The notes under the pieces were generated by a model. The model had not been told where the DNA came from. It ran no database searches and worked only from the letters and a program-made list of their open reading frames with translations. A DNA stretch of 64,000 nt from Candidatus Fermentibacter sp. (GTDB taxonomy: Bacteria > Fermentibacterota > Fermentibacteria > Fermentibacterales > Fermentibacteraceae), in NCBI GenBank assembly GCA_030373045.1, contig JAUCPW010000027.1, positions 44,478 to 108,477 on the forward strand. Direction: 5' to 3'. The translations under genes were made by a program, and so were the position numbers. Positions 59,800 through 64,000 of the stretch are shown piece after piece (position 1 is the stretch's first letter; each line of letters begins with the position of its first letter).

Positions 59800-60620
59800 A
59801 GCGCGCCGATCCGCCTGGCGATGGCCGGCAGCCTGGAGCCCGGGATCATCATGAAATCGTCGAATGCGAAGACTATCATGCCGGGGGGCAGTTCGGCCGC
59901 CCCCCAGAACTCCCTCTCCGCGGTGACGATAGATGCGCTGTCACCGGCCATTCCGGGGAACAGGTGGAGTATGAACCCGGGCCTGAGCGCCAGGACGCCC
60001 TCCACCGAGACCGACGGGTAGGTTCCCGCATCGGGCGCCGCCAGGGAGAGGCCCATCCTCTGAAGGAGGCCCTCGTACCAGGTCCCGTGGCCCGCGAGGG
60101 TCATCATGCCGTCGCCGGGCTCGTGCCATACCACAACGGCCACGGAAGGCCCGCTGCCCCCGTTGGATTCGCGGATCGAATCGAGGGTCGAGGTCAGCCC
60201 GGCGCGGTATCCCGAGAGATCGGCCCCCCAGCCGGTTTCCAGGGATTCCACGGAAGCCAGGACATCCTCGAACGTGTCGAAGCTGAAGGCGTGGTATTCG
60301 GCCCCTATCAGGCCGCAGATCGACTGCAGCTCTGGATTCCTGCCGACGGAGAGCACATCCGTCGGATCGAGCACGGCCAGGGCCTCGGCCGAAGGGTCCA
60401 GATACCCGCCGAGCCTGGGCACCCCGTCGAGCGAGGGAGGCCACTCCGTGTACCTGTCCACGCCGCAGACGTTGTCCTCGAGACCGCCCTCGCACGCCAG
60501 TTCCACCAGGGAGGGGCCGAAGACCGCCAGCCTGGCCTCCTCGACGGATCCCGGCTCCCGGGTCCCTCCGCATGCCAGCGCGAACGGGAGCAGAACTGCA
60601 GGCGCGGCGGGGGTTCTCAC
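59787..60620 (-). CDS. Periplasmic metal-chelate/cobalamin-binding lipoprotein (BtuF/FepB-like)
   Basis: 277 aa, GTG start overlapping the rpoD stop (GTGA). A lipoprotein signal (lipobox LALAC or FALAC near residues 13-17) is followed by the two-lobed class III binding fold: RLAVFGPSLVELACEGGLED and CGVDRYTEWPPS, LGGYLDPSAEALAVLDPTDV in the first lobe. The pattern P-S-L-V-E-L-A plus D-R-Y-T/S is that of BtuF/FecB proteins. It delivers cobalamin or an iron chelate to the permease; which one is uncertain. Confidence 0.9.
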   Translation of the reverse strand: MRTPAAPAVLLPFALACGGTREPGSVEEARLAVFGPSLVELACEGGLEDNVCGVDRYTEWPPSLDGVPRLGGYLDPSAEALAVLDPTDVLSVGRNPELQSICGLIGAEYHAFSFDTFEDVLASVESLETGWGADLSGYRAGLTSTLDSIRESNGGSGPSVAVVVWHEPGDGMMTLAGHGTWYEGLLQRMGLSLAAPDAGTYPSVSVEGVLALRPGFILHLFPGMAGDSASIVTAEREFWGAAELPPGMIVFAFDDFMMIPGSRLPAIARRIGALCSV

Positions 60621-61792
60621 TCGCAGTCCTCCGGGAAGAGGATGCCGATCTTCCTCAGCTTTCCGAACGCCCTGGCCTCGAGCTGGCGCACCCTCTCACG
60701 GCTCAGACCGAGCTCCCTCCCGATCTGGGCCAGGGTGACCGGCTCGGAGTCGTCGAGGCCGAACTTCCTGATGACGATCGCCTTCTCCCTCTCGTCGAGC
60801 GTTCCCAGAGCCTTCTCGACCCTCTCGCGCAGGTCGCGCCTCACGGCCTCGGAGACGACGCCCGGGCCCTGGGGTGCTCTGCTTATCAGGTCGTGCACGG
60901 TCGAGTCGCCGTCCTCCCCCAGCGCCTTGTCCAGGGACAGCGTCTCCATGGAGGACCAGTGGATCGCCCTCAGCATCTCCAGCGTGACACCGACCTCCTC
61001 GACCAGCTCCTCTTCGGTGGGATATCGCCCGAGGCGCTCGAGGTACACGTGCCTGACCCTGTTGACCTCGCTCTGCATGATGGTGGCGTGGGCCGGTATC
61101 CGGATGAGCCGCGAGTTCCTCATCAGGGACTTGAGGATCGCCTGCTTGATCCACCAGACCGCATAGGTGGAGAACCTGAAGCCCCTGTGGAAGTCGAACC
61201 TCCTGGCGGCGGATATCAGGCCTTCGCATCCCTCCTGCACGAGATCCATCTCGTCCACCGGGGTGAGCTTGCCGTACCTCCTGGCCCACTTCACCACGAG
61301 CCTGATGTTGGCCTCGACGAGCTTCTCCAGGACCTTGGCCTGGTCGACTCTGGCAGCCTCGAAGCGCTCTGCGGCCCGACCGCCGGGGGCGGCGGCAGTC
61401 TGCAGGGGGCTCTCCAGCAGGGCCGCCCCCGTCCTCTCCACGAATTCCCAGTTCGGATGGAGGGCCATGACCGTCTCCACCGAGATGCCTTCATCCTCCA
61501 TCATGCGGACGGCTCCGGCCAGGCTGTCGCGCCTGTCCTCCGGGAGCAGCCCGTTCCTGACACCCCAGTATCCCCTGTCGAGCACCTCCTGATCGGAAGG
61601 AAGGCCGGCGGCGAGCGCCGAAAGTGGCTCCAGGAATGCGTGCCTGCCGTCCGGATCGGTCAGCAGGGCCTCCAGCATGGCGACCCTGGCCTCGTCCATC
61701 CTCTGCGCGATGTCGTTCTCCAGTTCGGGAGTGAGCACGGGCACTACATCTATCGCCCTGTAGAAGAGGGTACCCGAACTGAGGTCAGGCAT
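60617..61792 (-). CDS. rpoD: Principal-type sigma-70 RNA polymerase sigma factor
   Basis: 391 aa from the ATG at 61792, with GGTGG five bases upstream. Region 2 reads LVEANIRLVVKWARRYG, then DLVQEGCEGLISAARRFDF and FRFSTYAVWWIKQAI, as in housekeeping sigmas. Region 3 follows, and region 4.2 has LGLSRERVRQLEARAFGKLR. The N-terminal 140 residues carry a variable region 1.2. It is shorter than E. coli RpoD and lacks 1.1. Its place right after dnaG, overlapping by eight bases, is the classic macromolecular-synthesis arrangement. Confidence 0.94.
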   Translation of the reverse strand: MPDLSSGTLFYRAIDVVPVLTPELENDIAQRMDEARVAMLEALLTDPDGRHAFLEPLSALAAGLPSDQEVLDRGYWGVRNGLLPEDRRDSLAGAVRMMEDEGISVETVMALHPNWEFVERTGAALLESPLQTAAAPGGRAAERFEAARVDQAKVLEKLVEANIRLVVKWARRYGKLTPVDEMDLVQEGCEGLISAARRFDFHRGFRFSTYAVWWIKQAILKSLMRNSRLIRIPAHATIMQSEVNRVRHVYLERLGRYPTEEELVEEVGVTLEMLRAIHWSSMETLSLDKALGEDGDSTVHDLISRAPQGPGVVSEAVRRDLRERVEKALGTLDEREKAIVIRKFGLDDSEPVTLAQIGRELGLSRERVRQLEARAFGKLRKIGILFPEDCE

Positions 61793-63509
61793 CGGTCCCA
61801 CCCGGATCACGGGAGGGCGACCCGAGTCCCGAGATCTCCTTCAGTATAGCCTTCCTCTCCTCCGCTCCGGCATGCCCGAGGCGTTCCCTGAGCTCCGCCA
61901 GGCGCTGCGAAGACCGCCTTCTCTCCACTCTCTCCCTGATCCTCGCCCTGTCCTGCTCTTCGAGGGATCCCTTCGAATCCTGGGCGACGGCGATGGAGGT
62001 ATAGAGGGATGCCGGTCCGGGAGGCATCCCCGCTACGGATGCCGGGCGCCCGCCCCCGGCCGCGGATGCCGCGAGGATCTCGAAGAGCTCGCGCGCCGGA
62101 CCCGGGCCGAAGTCGCCGGGCTCGAGGAATGATGCGAGACCGGCGTCCAGCCCTCCGTCGGCTCCGGACATGAGGGCTCTGAGCAGGGACATGTCCGATG
62201 CGCCGATCCGGGGCGTCTCCACGCTCCTCCTTGCGGGCCTCTCGGGGCTCTCCTGCTCGAGCTGGGCCGAGAGGGTCTCCATGGAGTACCCCGTCATATC
62301 CGAAATCCTCCTGAGCATCGTTTCGCGGAGCACAGGCCCGGATGCCCTCGAAGCCAGGGTCAGGAGCCTCTTCACCGCCTGCACAGCCCTGCCGGAGGCC
62401 TCCAGCCCCTTCCAGCCCCCCGAGAGGGACATTGCGAAGGCCACCGGATCGAAGGCCGTCTCGACCTTCGAAAGGAATGCCTCCATCCCGCGGGATGCCA
62501 CGAAGTCGTCAGGGTCGGTCCCATCATCCAGCCTGACCACTCCGGGCCAGCATCCCTCCGCGAGGAGCACCTCGCAGGCCCTGAACGCCGCCTTGGCTCC
62601 CGCGGCATCCCCGTCGTAGCATACCACCACGCCCTGCGCCAGGGAAACGAGCTGCCTCGCCTGCGGCTGGGTGAGCGCGGTCCCGCACGTCGCAACCACG
62701 CACTGCAGGCCCTCCTGGTAGAGCCTGGCATGGTCGAAGTAGCCCTCGACGAGAATCACCGTATCCATGTCCCTGGCGGAGGCCCTTGCCTCGTTGTAGC
62801 CGTAGAGCAGGTCGCCCTTGTGGTAGACCGGGGTGTCGGGTCCGTTGAGGTATTTGGGTTCGACCGGACCGGTCGCCCGGCCTCCGAAGCTGACGGTCCT
62901 CCCCCTCCTGTCACGAATCGGGAAGAGGAGCCTCTCGCGGAACCTCTCGTAGGTCTGTCCCGAGTCCGGCCGGATGGCGAGTCCGGCCTCGACAGCGGTG
63001 CTGGAGGAGAAACCGAGATCCGAGAGATGTCTCAGCAGACCGCCGCCCTGAGGCGCCCATCCTATCCCGAGGCTCTCCGATGTGGCGCTCGATATCCCCC
63101 TCTTCTCCAGATAGGAGCGGGCGCCCGAGGATCCGCCGGATGCGAGCGAGCGCACATAGAAGGAATGTGCTTCTTCGAGGATCCTCCTGAGCGGCGCACC
63201 CGGGTCGGCCTGCCTCGGGACGTCGGAGACGTCGATCCCGTACTCGGAGGCCAGCTCCTCCAGCGCCTCCCGGAACGAAACGCCCAGGAAGTCCATCAGG
63301 AAGGTGAACACGTCGCCCCCGGCCCCGCAACCGAAACAGTGGAACGCCTGCCGCTGGGGGGATACATGGAAGGAGGGCGTCTTCTCCCGGTGGAACGGGC
63401 AGAGCCCCCTGTGACCGGAACCGCTTCGGCTGAGAGGCACGTACCTTCCGATGACCGCGACTATGTCGGCGGCATCCTTGACCCTGGACACCGCTGCATC
63501 GTCGTACAC
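61785..63509 (-). CDS. dnaG: DNA primase
   Basis: 574 aa, GTG start. The zinc-binding domain reads CPFHREKTPSFHVSP then HCFGCGAGGD (residues ~37-64). The TOPRIM core shows ILVEGYFDHARLYQEG near 250 and CYDGDAAGAKAA near 295, with the three acidic residues for metal binding. The C-terminal helicase-interaction domain (~430-570) is present but divergent. It makes RNA primers at replication forks. The stop overlaps the rpoD start, and mutS2 ends three bases upstream. Confidence 0.96.
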   Translation of the reverse strand: MYDDAAVSRVKDAADIVAVIGRYVPLSRSGSGHRGLCPFHREKTPSFHVSPQRQAFHCFGCGAGGDVFTFLMDFLGVSFREALEELASEYGIDVSDVPRQADPGAPLRRILEEAHSFYVRSLASGGSSGARSYLEKRGISSATSESLGIGWAPQGGGLLRHLSDLGFSSSTAVEAGLAIRPDSGQTYERFRERLLFPIRDRRGRTVSFGGRATGPVEPKYLNGPDTPVYHKGDLLYGYNEARASARDMDTVILVEGYFDHARLYQEGLQCVVATCGTALTQPQARQLVSLAQGVVVCYDGDAAGAKAAFRACEVLLAEGCWPGVVRLDDGTDPDDFVASRGMEAFLSKVETAFDPVAFAMSLSGGWKGLEASGRAVQAVKRLLTLASRASGPVLRETMLRRISDMTGYSMETLSAQLEQESPERPARRSVETPRIGASDMSLLRALMSGADGGLDAGLASFLEPGDFGPGPARELFEILAASAAGGGRPASVAGMPPGPASLYTSIAVAQDSKGSLEEQDRARIRERVERRRSSQRLAELRERLGHAGAEERKAILKEISGLGSPSRDPGGTDA

Positions 63510-63512
63510 GCG

Positions 63513-63964
63513 CTACCGCCTGTCCGACAGGATGGCGATGGTCACGCCCGTGCCGCCCTCGTGCGGCTCGGCCATGCCGTGGGACGCGACCCTCCTGTCC
63601 CTCTTCAGGAAGTCGTGCACTGCCTTCATGAGCACGCCCTTCCCCTTGCCGTGTATTATGCGCAGCCTCGTGAGCCCGGAGGCCAGGCAGGAGTCCATCC
63701 TCATGTCGAGCAAACCAAGGGCCTCCTCCGACGTCATCCCCCTCATGTCGATCTCACCCGAAACGGGTTCGACGGAATAGGCCGCGGGTGCCTCCAGCCT
63801 GCGGGGTTCGTCACCGGACGCCGGCCTGAGATCTCCCGGGGCCCTCTCGACCCTCAGCACGCCGAACCTCACCACGACCGACGAGCCCCTGACCTCCTCG
63901 ACCACTCCCGTGCCCTTCCAGCCATCCACGGAGACGACGTCTCCCGCGGAGAACCCGTCGGGCC
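63513..63964 (-). CDS. mutS2: Endonuclease MutS2, C-terminal Smr domain (5' part lost at contig end)
   Basis: About 150 codons of the 3' end remain before the adapter sequence. The Smr domain is readable: DMRGMTSEEALGLLDMRMDS, then IIHGKGKGVLMKAVHDFL with the conserved HGKG, and SHGMAEPHEGGTGVTI near the end. A KOW-like piece (GDVVSVDGWKGTGVV) lies upstream. MutS2 acts on stalled ribosomes or recombination intermediates. The ATPase part would lie beyond the contig. Sequence after 63964 is not genomic. Confidence 0.9.
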
Positions 63965-63998
63965 CTGTCTCTTATACACATCTCCGAGCCCACGAGAC
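63965..63998. other. Illumina Nextera transposase adapter (non-genomic)
   Basis: The bases from 63965 begin with CTGTCTCTTATACACATCT, the Tn5 mosaic end, and continue with the standard read-2 primer sequence CCGAGCCCACGAGAC. This is library adapter left on the contig end; translating it backwards gives the well-known artefact peptide MGSEMCIRDR. The two final bases (AG) are also beyond the genomic part. Confidence 0.97.
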
Positions 63999-64000
63999 AG

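Noticed and set aside
63811..63993. Short minus-strand frame beginning MGSEMCIRDR
   Set aside because: The first residues are translated adapter sequence, a known artefact, and the rest is out of frame with mutS2.

Overview
The window is about 64 kb of GC-rich bacterial chromosome, densely packed with about 57 protein-coding genes. I see no rRNA, tRNA, CRISPR array, insertion sequence or prophage. Arg is mostly AGG or CGC, and TTG and GTG starts are common. The cell is Gram-negative and makes lipopolysaccharide (lpxB, a DUF374-KdtA fusion, gmhB, GT9 and GT-C glycosyltransferases). It carries a PorV/PorQ-type outer-membrane barrel and at least two proteins ending in type A type-IX-secretion (T9SS) sorting domains. 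Together these suggest a high-GC member of the Fibrobacterota-Chlorobiota-Bacteroidota group or a related candidate phylum such as Fermentibacterota; the sequence alone does not settle this. The last ~36 bases are an Illumina Nextera transposase adapter, so the right end is an assembly artefact and the last gene is truncated. The first gene is also cut by the window.

Layout. 1-5352 (minus): ddl, a threonine aldolase, a Gfo/Idh/MocA oxidoreductase, lpxB and a DUF374-KdtA fusion, tightly coupled. 5449-7628 (plus): sugar epimerase, gmhB and a membrane-anchored hypothetical. 7631-14176: a ComEC-like channel without its hydrolase domain, a SpoU methyltransferase, a ferredoxin fused to a sorting domain, mazEF with a clear promoter and operator, a secreted M1 peptidase and a uridine-kinase-like protein. 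14541-16731 (plus): a small secreted protein and xseA-xseB. 16761-21682 (minus): GT9 glycosyltransferase, miaB, a polyprenol/diacylglycerol kinase, a PorV-like barrel coupled to a PilZ protein, and a membrane protein. 21905-31188: small membrane proteins, glgB, DUF503, YjbQ, a split MgtE-sensor/Nramp pair, and an ECF sigma/anti-sigma/pseudo-HtrA operon.

31228-37735 (minus) is the most interesting block. It runs diguanylate cyclase, short-chain dehydrogenase, membrane zinc-ribbon protein, a DUF2207-like membrane protein ending in a Cys-Ala repeat tail, a PqqD/radical-SAM/SPASM enzyme, a methyltransferase and a YgjP-type metallohydrolase. Most of its genes overlap by a few bases. It looks like a modification system for a Cys-rich protein tail that I cannot match to a named system.

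37855-46751: a DEAD-box helicase, a small membrane protein, kbl, two lipoproteins (LEA14-like and SGNH-hydrolase-like), a GT-C membrane glycosyltransferase and a soluble-type lytic transglycosylase. 46774-53276 (minus): two large repeat/coiled-coil proteins lying between two lytic transglycosylases in one gene string. 53301-58065: asd, a coiled-coil zinc-ribbon protein, holA and a PpiD-like chaperone. 58067-63964 (minus): mutS2 (partial), dnaG, rpoD and then a complete BtuFDC/FecBCD-type ABC importer, each start overlapping or nearly touching the preceding stop.
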